A DNA stretch of 57,622 nt, taken from Sperchopsis tessellata (taxonomy: Eukaryota; Arthropoda; Insecta; Coleoptera; Hydrophilidae). The notes beneath the pieces are model-generated. The model was not told the DNA's origin. It made no database searches and saw nothing but the letters and a program-made list of their open reading frames with translations. This document shows, piece by piece, positions 30,866-42,173 of this stretch (the first letter of the stretch is position 1; every line of letters begins with the position of its first letter). Made by a program: the position numbers and the translations under genes. The stretch spans positions 1 through 57,622 of the forward strand of contig JAWQRN010000012.1 of assembly GCA_033557685.1 (NCBI GenBank), written 5' to 3'.

Positions 30866-32269
30866 AACAGTTTCTTTGTTTTGTCCATAAACAAGATCTA
30901 GCAAATCCGAAAATGAAAATATTTTAAACTATTAAGAAAATGGTTTTAATTTTTAAATTCAGTTAAAACAACAAAGTGATTCAACCACACAAGGTAATTC
31001 TCAAACTAAAATTAAAATAAGAAGACAGCAGTTAGCGGTCTTCCAAACAAGTCATACGTATATGATGTAACGGTTAAAAAACGGATTAAATGCTGAGGAT
31101 AATTTTAAACAGAAGGTTTGACGAAAAATTGTAGGATACGTAGAGATCTAACTTGTTACTTTTGTGAAGGCTTATAAGGTTTTTGGAATGGATTTCGGGA
31201 TATGTGTATTGGCGACACTATCATCAGATCCTATATCTGATGTACTGAAGGTCTTCTGATGACTGCTAAAGAAATTTGTTGATATCTAAAATTTGTGAAT
31301 TGTTAGAAATACGGAAGGTGCTACAAAGTAATCCTACCACGGGCAGGAGCACTAACATGGGTAATGACAAATTGAGATTCAATCTTAGAATCTAAAGTAA
31401 AATAGAAGCTTAAATAAGATGACACTTTTACTGTATTTATTATGGATATAAAAATAAAAATCCTTTTCAATTTGTTAAGTGTTCGCCAAGTAGGACGCAT
31501 TTAAACCAGTAATAGAAAAATGTAGTGTGCTTTCACCTCGAGGGACTGAATGAAACTCATTTAACTAAGGTCTTTTAACATTGTCAATCATTCCATATTG
31601 CTCGAAAAGCTGCCGTGGTATAAAGGGAGGTGTTGGGTGCTTCTGCCTTGTTTTGGCTTTAGTTTTATCTCACTCCTACTAATAGACCTACATGGAAGGA
31701 TCCTTAGCACAGTTAAGTTCCTTATGTACATAAATGTTTTGTCCAAGAACATCCCATTATCACATAAGTTTTTTCCATGACAACCCGATAGCAGACAACG
31801 TTATCAAGATATCTCAGTGCCAATTCACTAGATATGAATAGAAGCAAGAACAAATTAATTCGTTTTAGTACCAGGAGAGAATGTGACGTGGAAATCGCCG
31901 GGACGGTATGCGTCTACTCTAATTCAATATTCTCGCAGCCATATCAGTAGCTCACACCGATACCATTAGGAAGTAAACCCTTACATTTTCGGAATAAATG
32001 TTATTTTGGCTTATTATGACACATTTATAACATTCTAGGAGAATATTTTTGATCTGTGCGAGCTGTTATTGGAATGGGTGGTGTTTGCTTCGAAACATTT
32101 AAACAAGTTACACCACATGTAAAACTACTGTAAATGCCACAATTTAAACTGGCCACAAGACCGTTTTCAGGTGATGCAAATTGCTTTTACACGTTTTTGT
32201 TTGTGTAGTCTATACATTTTAATATTGCAATGTTAATTGACGATTTAATAGTATTTCAAATTTATATTT
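30866..32269. other. Intergenic DNA, no gene recognised
   Basis: Moderately AT-rich. The open stretch at 31598-31780 on + has no protein signature. Confidence 0.35.
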
Positions 32270-32550
32270 CATAAGACATACAGATGTTCGCTTAACCCAG
32301 TATGAAGCTGATATTCAAAGAGCAGAAACAGCTGGTTATTGGAAAAAAAATTACACCAGCATTGGAAGTACTAATAAAAATTTAAACTACAATGTGCAAT
32401 TACTTATTCCCATCCTGACGTATGCTAGCGAGTCTTGGGTGCTTATATAGCTAAAAAAGAGCAGGTACTACTATGCAGTAGCAGTGAAATTCTCAAGTTG
32501 CATTGAAAGAGTGACACAGTGGTGAAGCCGAAATGTTTTGTTGACTTATA
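32270..32550 (+). mobile_element. RTE-like LINE fragment
   Basis: On + reads DIRLTQYEADIQRAETAGYW and VQLLIPILTYASESWVL, the late ORF2 block of RTE elements (..LL.P.LTYGSE.W.L), then decays. Confidence 0.6.
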
Positions 32551-32564
32551 CCTTCTATAGGTAA

Positions 32565-32685
32565 CAAAATTAAAATAATATAAGAAATTGTTCCAAGGAA
32601 ACACCAGTATACTGGGATAATTTCTTATATTATTTTTTCAAAATGGAACACCCAATATACTCCTCTACGTTTTCTTTCTAAAAAT
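32565..32685. repeat. Hairpin sharing sequence with the insertion at 20586
   Basis: AATAATATAAGAAATT (about 32574-32589) is repeated inverted as AATTTCTTATATTATT (about 32620-32635) around CCAAGGAAACACCAGTATAC. The following GGAACACCCAATATACTCCT and CTACGTTTTCTTT is the reverse complement of text at 20586-20622. Confidence 0.6.
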
Positions 32686-32689
32686 TATA

Positions 32690-34020
32690 AGAATAAATAT
32701 ATGTTATTTAAGCTAATATACTAAGTTAGTAAGTTAGCAACAATAAAATTTAAAACTGTACCTACCTACTTAGATTTTGAAAACAATATTCCAATTTATT
32801 TCTACATTTCTTTTTAAAACCTTATTCCCTTTACAAATTCAAAGTATAAAAATATTACCTATTTGGAATTTGATTCAATTTTATCAAAAAAATAGTGCAT
32901 ATTTTTAAAATGTATACTGGTCAACAATTGCAATAATAATTTTAAGTGAACCACTTTCACCAGACAAAAATATAAATTCACAAGGCCTTTTTTTGCCAAG
33001 AGCTTGTGACAATCGATGATTTCTAATGGAAACTCATTTCATTTGAAATACTTACATTGATTTATTTTTTATTTTTCACAGGTTAATTTAGTTCTTTTTA
33101 GAATCAATCTGGGTTTTTGGCAACAGAATTCGTTGACTTTTGTAAAATATTCCAAATTAACGGTTTTCACTTATATAATATTGAAACATGAAATTTTTTT
33201 AAATTTATCCCTGGGGTAAATTTTTGTATTATTGTTTGGGATATTTATACAGACCTTTCTGTGCCCAATTGTAGATAACTGACCAGTTTTGTGCACATTA
33301 GAACTAGGGATTGTAAGTTTTTTGAGCTCTGCCAAAAACCACGACAGATGCCAGAATTAATTAATAAAAATTTGAGAGGAAAAACAATAAACAATTAAAA
33401 TATTTTAGTACATCACTAAGTGATATTTAATTTTAATAAAAAGAAGCAATATTTATTTTTAGAATTATTTTGGCGATATATTTACATATTAGATTATTAT
33501 TAGCACATTATTTATATTGGCGTGAGTATACTAACCCCAAAATGGAAATAAAAAAATCTACAAAATAAAATCACACCTAACCATAGTTTATTATATATAT
33601 ATATATTTTTTTTTAAAGAAAACGCTTAATAAACTTTACATACACAAATTTGAATCCCATGCTACCAGTAGTAAGTTACCCGCTAATATATCAAAAATTA
33701 CAAAATTGCATCGTCCGATAGCGGAAAGTGATTTATCAAAATTTAAAAACACCATTACACATTTTTCTTTTTCCTACAATATGGAAAATAATTGTCAGTT
33801 GAAGAACTGCGTGCCAAATTCGAAGCATTATTCAATATCTTTTACCATAAAGAAACTTTTTTGATAATTGTATATGGTAAGCTATCTTGTATGGAATTAT
33901 GTAGTTTTTTCTAATTTTTATTATTATTTTTGCATGCTAATGATTAAAAAGTGTTAATTGTTTATTTAGTAGTTATATTCATTAAATAAAACAAAAATTA
34001 AATTATACTATTTAATTCGA
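32690..34020. other. AT-rich intergenic DNA
   Basis: No gene recognised. Contains a TA microsatellite at about 33591-33606. Confidence 0.35.
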
Positions 34021-34024
34021 AAAC

Positions 34025-34240
34025 ATGTTAATTATAAACAAATTGTGAACATTGACGTAATTTTTTATTATATTTATATTTCCTCTAGAACCTTAACATT
34101 TCAAAATGGGGTTGTATTATTGATGAGCTCCATTTAAAATTATATAAGATTCTAGAGGAAATATAAATTAAATAAAAAAATAATATCAATATTCACAATA
34201 ATTATCAAACATCAAATTTTTTTAAATTACGTCAAATATT
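34025..34240. repeat. MITE-like inverted repeat
   Basis: ATTATATTTATATTTCCTCTAGAA at about 34069-34092 is matched inverted by TTCTAGAGGAAATATAAATTAA at about 34151-34172. The arms extend outward with mismatches (ATTGTGAACATTGACGTAAT on the left against TTACGTCAAATATTAATATA on the right). Non-coding and about 0.2 kb, consistent with a MITE. Confidence 0.6.
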
Positions 34241-36810
34241 AATATATTTCAGCGAGAATGATGCAGAGATCAATCAGGAACATCGTGAAAAAACTACAAG
34301 ACTGCGCGGAAAAATTTTTAAATTCTTAAGGTAACAATTATATTCTCATAAATTAGCCAAATTTTTAAATCTCACTGTGTAATTCTCTTTTTTTTCTGGA
34401 AAGCTTCATAATTTTTAAACCTATGAGCTGTGAAGTCCAAGGATCTACATGTAATTATAAAGAACCAGCGACTAAACTTCTAGCAAAATTTTGTTACAGT
34501 ACCTAAAATTTAATCTCAAATGGTAAAAACCTAGAATTCGATTTTTTTATACACAAAGAGATATACCAAGAAATAAGTTTGAAAAAAGATGAAACACCAT
34601 GAATGATACTATCTTCTTATTTTGACATAATTTTAAAATTATTTATTTTAACAGTTTGTTTGTTCCCTTGAAAACAATATAAAAATAAATTACATTTGTG
34701 TAAGATTTATGATCAAATCGTACAATGAACAGAAAATATCGAAAAGTAGAAACCTGTAGGGCATCTTATCTTTAATTGCCAATAAAAAAAAATATTACTT
34801 TTAAAGCAAAGTGAGATTTTTCAATTGCAAAAGGCATCGGTTCCTACTAATTGCTTCTCATTACAAATAACTATACAGCAGTTGTATTTCATTAGCCTAG
34901 AAATTTTTTAATCTTTTTTATATAAGAAAAGAAATCGATCTCGCAACAAATAATTTTGGCTTATGACAAGAATCGACACAACGAAAATGATGAAAAATGA
35001 ACACTGTGTATGTCAATACATGAATGGTCTTGTGAATTGGAAACCACACATTGTGACCTGTTTTAAAATTAATAATATTGTATGATGACAAAATCTTATT
35101 TCTTCTTATTATCTCTTATAAGTTCAAACACAATACGTTAATATCTTCTACACTGACTGCAGTTGGAGATATATATTTTGGTAATTTTACTTGCAAATAG
35201 ATTATGGAAACTGCTATATCACAAACAAATTGAAATGATAAAACACATATCCTGGCTAAATGGCTCATAGTGCTTACGTTTACGTTGTAAATATATGCCC
35301 TAATTAGAAAATGAAATTACTGCTTAATTTATAAATGGTAGTTAATGACAGAAATTTAAATGTTGGAAAAAATTATACAAGTTATTTTGTCATAAAAACC
35401 TTCCTTTAAGCAAACATTTTATGAATTTAAAACAAATATTATTTATCTAGAAAATACGGCTGAGACGAAATAAATAAATTACACCAAAACTATTTTTTTG
35501 TATTACTCACATGATTTACACATTTAACTTGTTATTGTTGACTGTGTTGATTGTCTCATATGAAAAAAATTAAAACTGGCTTAATTTAGAGTTTTTACTA
35601 ACCTTTGACCAACAGCCATGGTTTTAAAACTTTCTGTTAGATATTACAATTCATAAATTTGTTGAATAGTTCTTTATTTCTTTCATTACTGTACTTGGAT
35701 AAATTTCACCGAAATTTTTAGAATTATAATTAATTAATGCCAAAATATAAGCAGTTTTAACATTTCAGGAAACGGAAAAAAATATTTACAAACGTTAGAT
35801 ACGCATTTATAAGTTATTGCAGCAACAGACTAAATATAGCCGGAAACTTCTGGAACAAGCGATGATCTCATTCCATACGAATGTAGTGTACAGATTTTAA
35901 ATGCGTCACTTTTCAAAACATGCAAACCTAAGTTTTCGGAGCTTAAAATGAGTCACTTCTAAAAACATGCAAACTAAATTTCTCTGGGCTTACAATTTTG
36001 GAATTGTATATATTTTTTAATACAATAGTTTTCTTCCATTATATGTAAATAAACTGGTACTTTTTTTGATGACTCAACAAGTGATTTTCTTCTATGTAAG
36101 TCTGTGATATTGACGTAGAAATCTTAACTTTAAAAAGCTAAAATGTAAAACCTTCAGTGAGAAAGAACGTTGAATAATACTTCGTATGGCAGTACTGTTT
36201 CTAACTTTCAGACATGTATTGTAATCTACCTTTTGGACGTTTTTGGATACAAATTTAGCACACAGCAAAATTGAGAATAAAACATACTTGGGTAATTATC
36301 AATAATTGTTTAGCTTGAGCAATCCATGGTGATATTTTTGAAATTTCCTTTTAAAAATACGGTATTCATCATCAAAAAAAATCACAAAATTCTGAAATGA
36401 TTTTAACGCTAACAAATATTGCTTGAGAAGAGATACTAAATGTCTACATATGTGTTTGAATCACTTAAAAAGTGTGGGAAGGGTTCATTTGGTGATGAAT
36501 TGATTGCTTTCGATCATAAGCTAAATATACACGATGGATACAATGGAACAATATAAAAAAAAAATGTAAATCATTACCTATTAATATTAAATGACAGAAA
36601 TTTCAGCAACAATCACTGTCACAGGAACTCTATTGTACATTTTGAAATATCACGATGGATTGTTCGAAAAAATAATTACCAAAAATTGTAACATGTAATG
36701 GCTAAAAGCACATGAACTTAAACTAAAAATTACCCAAACACTGACGATGTCCACAAAATTAGGATAGGGCTAACGAAAAAAAAAAAAATGATAACTAAAG
36801 AGATATGTGG
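34241..36810. other. AT-rich DNA downstream of Rho1
   Basis: No gene recognised. Part may be distal 3' UTR of Rho1 (minus strand) if alternative poly(A) sites are used. A 46-47-bp direct duplication (35899-35944 and 35945-35991: AAATG.GTCACTT, ACATGCAAAC, GGGCTTA or GGAGCTTA) lies within it. Confidence 0.35.
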
Positions 36811-36812
36811 GG

Positions 36813-36818
36813 TTTATT
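36813..36818 (-). terminator. Poly(A) signal of Rho1
   Basis: AATAAA on the minus strand, 104 bases past the Rho1 stop codon; the closest canonical signal. Confidence 0.6.
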
Positions 36819-36921
36819 ATGTTAGTCGATACATGCATAATTCCCCGAATTAATCATTAAACACACATAACGAAGGTAATAATAATATAAAATATATATA
36901 ATATGTGGTGCTCTTATTTGT

Positions 36922-37500
36922 TTAGAACAGGATACAACGACGGTGCTTCTTCTTCTTAACTTGCAGCGCGGCACGTGTAGCAGTCTCAAAAACCTCACGC
37001 ACACCTTCCTTGCTCTTAGCAGAACATTCTAAGTATGCGAAGGCGTTTATTTTTTCAGCCATTGATCTGCCGTCCTGCGGCTTGACGGGCTCCTGTTTCA
37101 TCTTACTGAGTTCCTTAATGGTGTTGGGATCATTGCGTAAGTCCTTCTTGTTGCCAACAAGAATGATTGGCACATTGGGGCAGAAGTGTTTCACCTCCGG
37201 TGTCCACTTCTCCGGTATGTTTTCTAAACTGTCGGGTGAGTCGACGGAAAAGCACATTAAAATCACATCGGTGTCTGGATATGACAGGGGCCTTAGCCTG
37301 TCGTAGTCTTCTTGGCCTGCTGTATCCCAAAGGGCCAGTTCGACCTGTTTGCCGTCCACTTCGATGTCGGCGACATAGTTTTCGAATACAGTTGGTACGT
37401 ACACTTCAGGGAATTGATCTTTGCTGAAGACTATCAGAAGACAAGTCTTTCCGCAGGCACCATCACCTACGATCACCAGCTTTTTCCTTATCGCCGCCAT
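36922..37500 (-). CDS. Rho1: Rho1 small GTPase (RhoA orthologue)
   Basis: Rho-family GTPase of 192 aa, the molecular switch that drives actomyosin contractility through ROCK, Diaphanous and related effectors at the plasma membrane. Motifs: P-loop GDGACGKT (12-19), switch I YVPTVFENY with effector Thr, DTAGQEDYDRLRPLSY switch II, GNKKDL, Rho insert region ending near DGRSMAEKI, ECSAKS, a polybasic KKKKHRR and a CAAX box CILF. X = Phe fits geranylgeranylation. ATG at 37500 is chosen because MAAIRKKLVIVGDG matches the family start; the in-frame Met at 37518 lies before TTTTTGGCAG/GTCCT (exon border at 37505), an apparent splice acceptor, so it is probably intronic. The entire CDS is in one exon. 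Confidence 0.95.
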   Translation of the reverse strand: MAAIRKKLVIVGDGACGKTCLLIVFSKDQFPEVYVPTVFENYVADIEVDGKQVELALWDTAGQEDYDRLRPLSYPDTDVILMCFSVDSPDSLENIPEKWTPEVKHFCPNVPIILVGNKKDLRNDPNTIKELSKMKQEPVKPQDGRSMAEKINAFAYLECSAKSKEGVREVFETATRAALQVKKKKHRRCILF

Positions 37501-37960
37501 AGGACCTGCCAAAAACACACACAGTCAACGCCTATCGAGCTATAGTAAGATGGCGGACGTCAAAATCAGCCAGGAGATAGGCGGGGATAACCCGATATTA
37601 ATTCTACTTATAACGAACCTCTGTTTGAATCCCCGGTGTCGGACCAGCAACAAAACATTCAGCTGTCCCTAGGTGCGATTTTTGCGGATGGTTCTTCTGC
37701 TTCGCGCACAATCACATCAATTATTTTATTCACTGAAAATAGAAGGCTACGTACATAAACAAACCGCCGTATGCTATTCAGACTGCGCCGGCGTGACTCA
37801 TCTCAATCCGGGATGACGTTATCGCCAGTCGGTCAACATCTCCGCACAATCGGCTACTTTCGGCCAACACTGCCCCACTATTCCATTGGCGTAACACCAT
37901 CACCACTATATTTCCAACCAGGGATCAACAGGTTATTTTCATATTTTGCAAAAAAAATCG
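37501..37960 (-). promoter_or_regulatory. 5' UTR, intron and promoter-like region of Rho1
   Basis: Distinctly GC-richer than the surroundings. Includes an acceptor (TTTTTGGCAG, minus strand) five bases before the ATG, a GTAAGATGGCGGACG motif at about 37545-37559 resembling the Pho/YY1 core, TGACTCA (AP-1 type) at about 37795, GATGACGTTA (CRE-like) at about 37811 and CCATTGGCG at about 37880. No TATA box was seen. Transcription start and the first exon cannot be fixed from sequence. Confidence 0.4.
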
Positions 37961-37969
37961 CATTTATTT

Positions 37970-39214
37970 GATAAAAGTACCTGTCGTTTGGCATGTCCGT
38001 AAAATTTTGTTTTATATTAGTTTTCTATTCTAAATGTATAGACCATGATTTATATGTAAATCGTGACAGGAAAACTTTATTTTCAATATTAGGGTCTAAT
38101 TCATATTTTCAATATCGATGACTAGTGATGCAGACAATGATGGATTTATACAATTCACTGTTCTAGTTTAGTTATTTGCCACTGCCTTTTATTACTATTT
38201 TTCCCGGAACCCCTAACGAAGTCTTGCGTAATCCTATGGTTCCGTGGAAACCCGGTTGAGAAACGCTGTAATAAATAGATTTTCCATCGATTTCAATTTC
38301 TTTTGAGCCCCACAGATTTAGAATTACTGCTTTAATGCATAAAAACTTATTCGATTCCTAGTAAATTCGAAGACTTTAAAGGGCTTCAAGATATTAAAGA
38401 TATTTCTTTCACTAAAATATAGGTAGCATAGTTTCACATTTTATTCATTTAGGTCACAGATGTGTAAGAATGCAAGTAGAGGTTTTTAAAAACCCCATTT
38501 ATTCTAAGTTGTTGTTTTAATACATATAGACAATGGGCACGCCACTGATCTGGTAATTCACACAATTTAAGTGAATCATTCTATCATGCGTTATCTTTTA
38601 TAACTTGTATTTAATTTACCAAGTTGTAATCGGACTTGAACAAACTAAAGCCGTTATCTCTATAATAAAAGTTCGGCTAACTTATAATTTCCTTATGATG
38701 CATATAACCCACGAACATAATGAAATGCATTCATTCCACATACACACTGATAAATAGTAAATATATTTTTTGTTTACAAATATATTACATAAATTATATA
38801 TTTGTTAGATCATCACATATATTTAGAAAATGTTTATAACTTATATAGCCTATTTTTTTCGGTATTTTTCTAAAAAAAACAATATTAATAGGCGTTTACG
38901 AAATATCGGCCGGAGCGTCTGGTACGTCATTTAGTTTTTACTATATTTCATCCTGAGTACCCGCTTACAACACCCTCTGAGTGTCTTGATAAACTAGTTA
39001 ATGTCTGATTGGTCGGTCGATCAAAAGCTATTTTATATTCGACCACGATTTTACGTTAAAAATGTTTCGGAACACCGTATACGCGTATACGCTACGTTTC
39101 AAAGAATACCACCCCTCGTCAATGCAACAGCATCTACTTTAAATACAAAATAATGTTCTGCTTCATATTAATTAACTGGGGTAAGCATATGTGGAACTTT
39201 GCAATTTTAAGCTT
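37970..39214. other. Intergenic DNA, no gene recognised
   Basis: AT-rich. Nothing classifiable seen on either strand. Confidence 0.35.
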
Positions 39215-39930
39215 TTCAGATGGCTCAGTTAACTTTTTTGCTGCTTAAATTTTCACCCAGTCGACCTCCAAGAGATTCCCATAGCTGTGCAAAATTTATT
39301 TTAACTTTGGTTAGAGTCTAATTGACCTTCAGTTGGTTCTATCAGTTAAGTTGAGCTATCAGCAGCTTATGTTCATTCAGCCGGTCTTTGAAAGGATCCA
39401 GCTCCAATGGTTGAGTAAAGTTGTTTTCTACTTTGATGTATGCATAGTTACCCTTCACATGGCTTCCCTAGTTCAGTTAAGCTGTAATCAGTTCCAGTGT
39501 TCACTTAGCTGGTGTCTGAGAGTTTCCATTAATCGGGCAAAATTGTTTTTCTCTTCCATTATTACCTAGTTACCTTTTAAATACCTCAAATAAGCATTAA
39601 ACGGCTCAAATTGTTACTCAGTTGGTGTCTGAAATGTTCTAGTAATCCAGCAAACTAGTTATCCAATGCGTTTTTTAGCTTGTTGCTTTTCAGATGTATC
39701 ATCTTTATTTAGCCAGTTTCTGAAAGACTCCAGTGTCGAGTAAAATTGGTTTCTACTTTTATTTTGACCTAGTCACCTTTCAGATGATTCTTTTATCCTA
39801 GTGAAGCTATAAAACGGTCAAAATTTTCACTCAGTTGATCTCCACGAGGTTTTATTCAGTAGATTGTTGAAAAATATTGTTTTTCACTTCAAATTCTGCC
39901 TAGTTGACTTTTAGATTGCTCTCTTAAACA
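39215..39930 (+). repeat. Degenerate minisatellite, unit about 90-130 bp
   Basis: Six to seven tandem units each begin with a variant of CTTTTCAGATGGCTC (near 39218, 39323, 39450, 39570, 39687, 39775, 39906). They carry, in order, variants of TTAGTTAAGCT, TTCACTCAGTTGGTCTCTGA, GAGATTCCAG, GTAAAATTGTTTTCTACTTT and TGACCTAGTCAC. Sequence has drifted but unit order is kept. No long reading frame runs through it. Confidence 0.6.
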
Positions 39931-40069
39931 AGACAATTTTTCAAATTACATACCTAAGAGAGGTCATCGAAGGACATTCAATTTTTGATGTACTACCAAA
40001 CAGTTTTTCTTGCTTAATTGAGGCAAATATGAATGTTGTTCCAGGTGGAAACGGTGTAGAGGCTCTGAT

Positions 40070-40330
40070 AAATGCAGTGGTATTATTAGATCTAGTAAAA
40101 ACTTCTCTGACCTCACTCTGCCATGACCGCACTTTATAACACATTCATAATGTTCTAACCTTGAATATGGCTCCGTCATATGGAACCCCCAATATGTAAA
40201 ATATGACCTTATGCTTGAACGTGTGCAAAGGAAAATGCTGAAGTATCTATATTAAAAAAAAACTCAATTCTTATCTAGAACAAGGTCTCCCTAATGCTAT
40301 TCTACTTGAATTTATCAAACCTTGTGGAGG
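40070..40330 (+). mobile_element. jockey-like LINE fragment (family A, plus strand)
   Basis: On + reads GIIRSSKNFSDLTLP, LEYGSVIWNPQYVKYDLMLE, RVQRKMLKYLY, then EQGLPNAILLE with breaks. It is a close relative of the minus-strand copy at 40825-42150, indicating two insertions of the same family in opposite orientation. Confidence 0.75.
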
Positions 40331-40624
40331 GTTTCTACCCAGAACAACATTCATGTAGATAATAACCGTGAAAGTCTTATAAATACTACCAACTAATTTT
40401 TCTTGCATAAGAGTGTCCATAGAAAGCAGGGGAACCTTGACATTCGACTCTTGTAGTACAAACTTGTTGGTACGAAGTTCCACCTACGATTTTCTGTGAA
40501 ACCGTTGAAAGACTCACATTTCAAAAGCTTCAATACAGTTCCTGTTTGATTTTTTCCATGGCCCATGTTTCGGCAGCATAAGTTGCAATGGGAAAGATCA
40601 ATATGAGAGCAAGTATTAATTTTG

Positions 40625-40705
40625 AAGAAAACCACTTCTCATCAGCACAACTGCATCCCCTATGTAGCCCAGCCTTCGTACAATATGCTATTTGGCTTCG
40701 TTCAT
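40625..40705 (-). repeat. Decayed relative of the hammerhead-bearing repeat
   Basis: On - reads GGGGATGCAGTTGTGCTGATGA followed by GAAGTGGTTTTCTTC, matching 44357-44393. The first core box CTGATGA is intact and the second stem is a perfect GAAG/CTTC, but GAAA has become AAAA and the strand that would close stem I is missing. Confidence 0.7.
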
Positions 40706-40824
40706 ATTTTATTTCATTTACACTGCTCAACAGATTACTTCATTTACAGAGTTTTCATCAAAAAGTTACAAAATCACAAACATATTAACACTACAATAAT
40801 GCAAAAAAAGAAAAGAAAAACAAC

Positions 40825-42150
40825 AATCAAACAAATAGAGGATGTAGGATTGTTTTAAGTTGTGATGGAGTTATATTGAATAAATCATTGACCTATGGAC
40901 TGTACTTATCCTGTGAATAGGTAGGAGGGTTTGTTAGTAGGTTGGTACGTGATTTTTGGGCATAAAATGAGTTGCCCTGCCTAGAATTGGTGGATGGAAC
41001 ACGAATATTAAGAAGGGACAAGGAAGTGGGATCATCGACAAGATTATTAAATAGTTTGTACAAGAATTGTATATCGATTCATTTTCTACGAGCATTTAGA
41101 GAGACCACATTGAAAATTTCAAGTAGAATTGCATTAGGGAGACCTTGTTCTAGATAAGGATTGAATTTTTTAAAATATAGATACTTCAGCATTTTCCTTT
41201 GCACACGTTCAAGCATTAGGTCATATTTTACATACTGGGGGTTCCATATGACGGAGCCATATTCAAGTTTGGAACATTGTGAATGTGTTATAAAGTGCGG
41301 TAATGGTAGAGTGAGGTCAGACAAGTTTTTACTAGATCTAATAATAAATCCAAGCATACGATGTGCTGAAGAAGTAATTTCAGTGATATGGGAGTTGAAA
41401 GTTAAGTCACTATCATATTTAATGCCAAGATCAGTGATGCCGTCACAGCTCCTTAGCGGATAGCTGGATATACTATACTTGAAGTTTATGGGGTTTGATT
41501 TTCGACTGTAGCTTACAACTTTACATTTGTCAGTATTAAGATGCAATTTATCTTCAGGTTTTCCGGGAGATAACTGTGTGTTGGCTTTTGTTTTTGCCAA
41601 CATTTTGTCCTTCGTTGCAGGGGACATTATCAAGACATGTAGCTGTGATGTAGATAATGTCCCCTGCAACGGCGGACGAAACGTCGGTAGAAACAAAATC
41701 CAACACATGGTTATCTCCCGGAAAACCTGAAGATATTTACTGTGGCCGTGGAATTCTATGTACTGAATTAAAGATGCAATTTGTTTGAGTTACTCTAGTT
41801 GGCTAACCGGATGAAATCATCTTGTAGAGATCTGCAATCTTGGAGGCTATATATTTGAGCATATATCTATAAATCATAAGCAAAGGGAAGTTTATGTTTC
41901 TTTAGGGAGATTGTGATGTCATTGATAAATAACAAAAACAGAGGGGGTCCAAGGTTTGACCCTTGAGGAACACTAGAGGTAGCCATGCAAGAATAGGATG
42001 AGTGTCCAAGATGATGAATAGAGAGAAGACAGAGAGAAAGACTAGATGAGAAGAGGTCATATAGGGTGTTGGAGAGGCCAAAGTACTTAAGTTTACGGAT
42101 GATGATATTTTGATCTACATGATCAAATGCCTTAGCAAAGTCAATGTATA
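40825..42150 (-). mobile_element. jockey-like LINE (family A), 3' half, interrupted
   Basis: On -: HVDQNIIIRKLKYFGLSNTL (42123-42064), SVPQGSNLGPPLFLLFINDI (about 41970-41911), then after the insertion at 41550-41770 LHLNTDKCKVVSYSRK, DGITDLGIKYDSDLTFNSHI, LEYGSVIWNPQYVKYDLMLE and EQGLPNAILLE, ending with FYAQKSRTNLLTNPPTYSQD and a tail near 40825. The catalytic FADD region is degraded (PFAYDL). ORF2 relics only. Confidence 0.8.
41550..41770. mobile_element. Palindromic element, copy 2, with 12-bp target duplication
   Basis: An inverted-repeat element inserted in LINE family A. AAGATGCAATTT is present at 41538-41549 and again at 41771-41782, a perfect 12-bp target-site duplication. Arms: TCTTCAGGTTTTCCGGGAGA at 41551-41570 against TCTCCCGGAAAACCTGAAGA at about 41714-41733, and GGGGACATTATC at 41620-41631 against GATAATGTCCCC near 41653-41664. 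It ends with TTTACTGTGGCCGTGGAATT, shared with the copy at 24150-24450. The right arm contains GGACGAAACGTCGG. Confidence 0.85.
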
Positions 42151-42173
42151 ATAATAATAATATAATTAATAAT

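Noticed and set aside
37010..37545. Plus-strand reading frames across Rho1
   Set aside because: Shadows of the strongly conserved minus-strand Rho1 CDS.
37590..37680. tRNA-like B box or LTR primer-binding site near GGGGATTCAAAC (minus strand)
   Set aside because: No A box at a suitable distance and no LTR features; probably chance within the Rho1 upstream region.
41640..41700. Intact hammerhead ribozyme in the palindromic element
   Set aside because: CTTGATAAT does not match the CTGATGA box, and stem III around GAAACGTC would have no loop. Only a degenerate resemblance.
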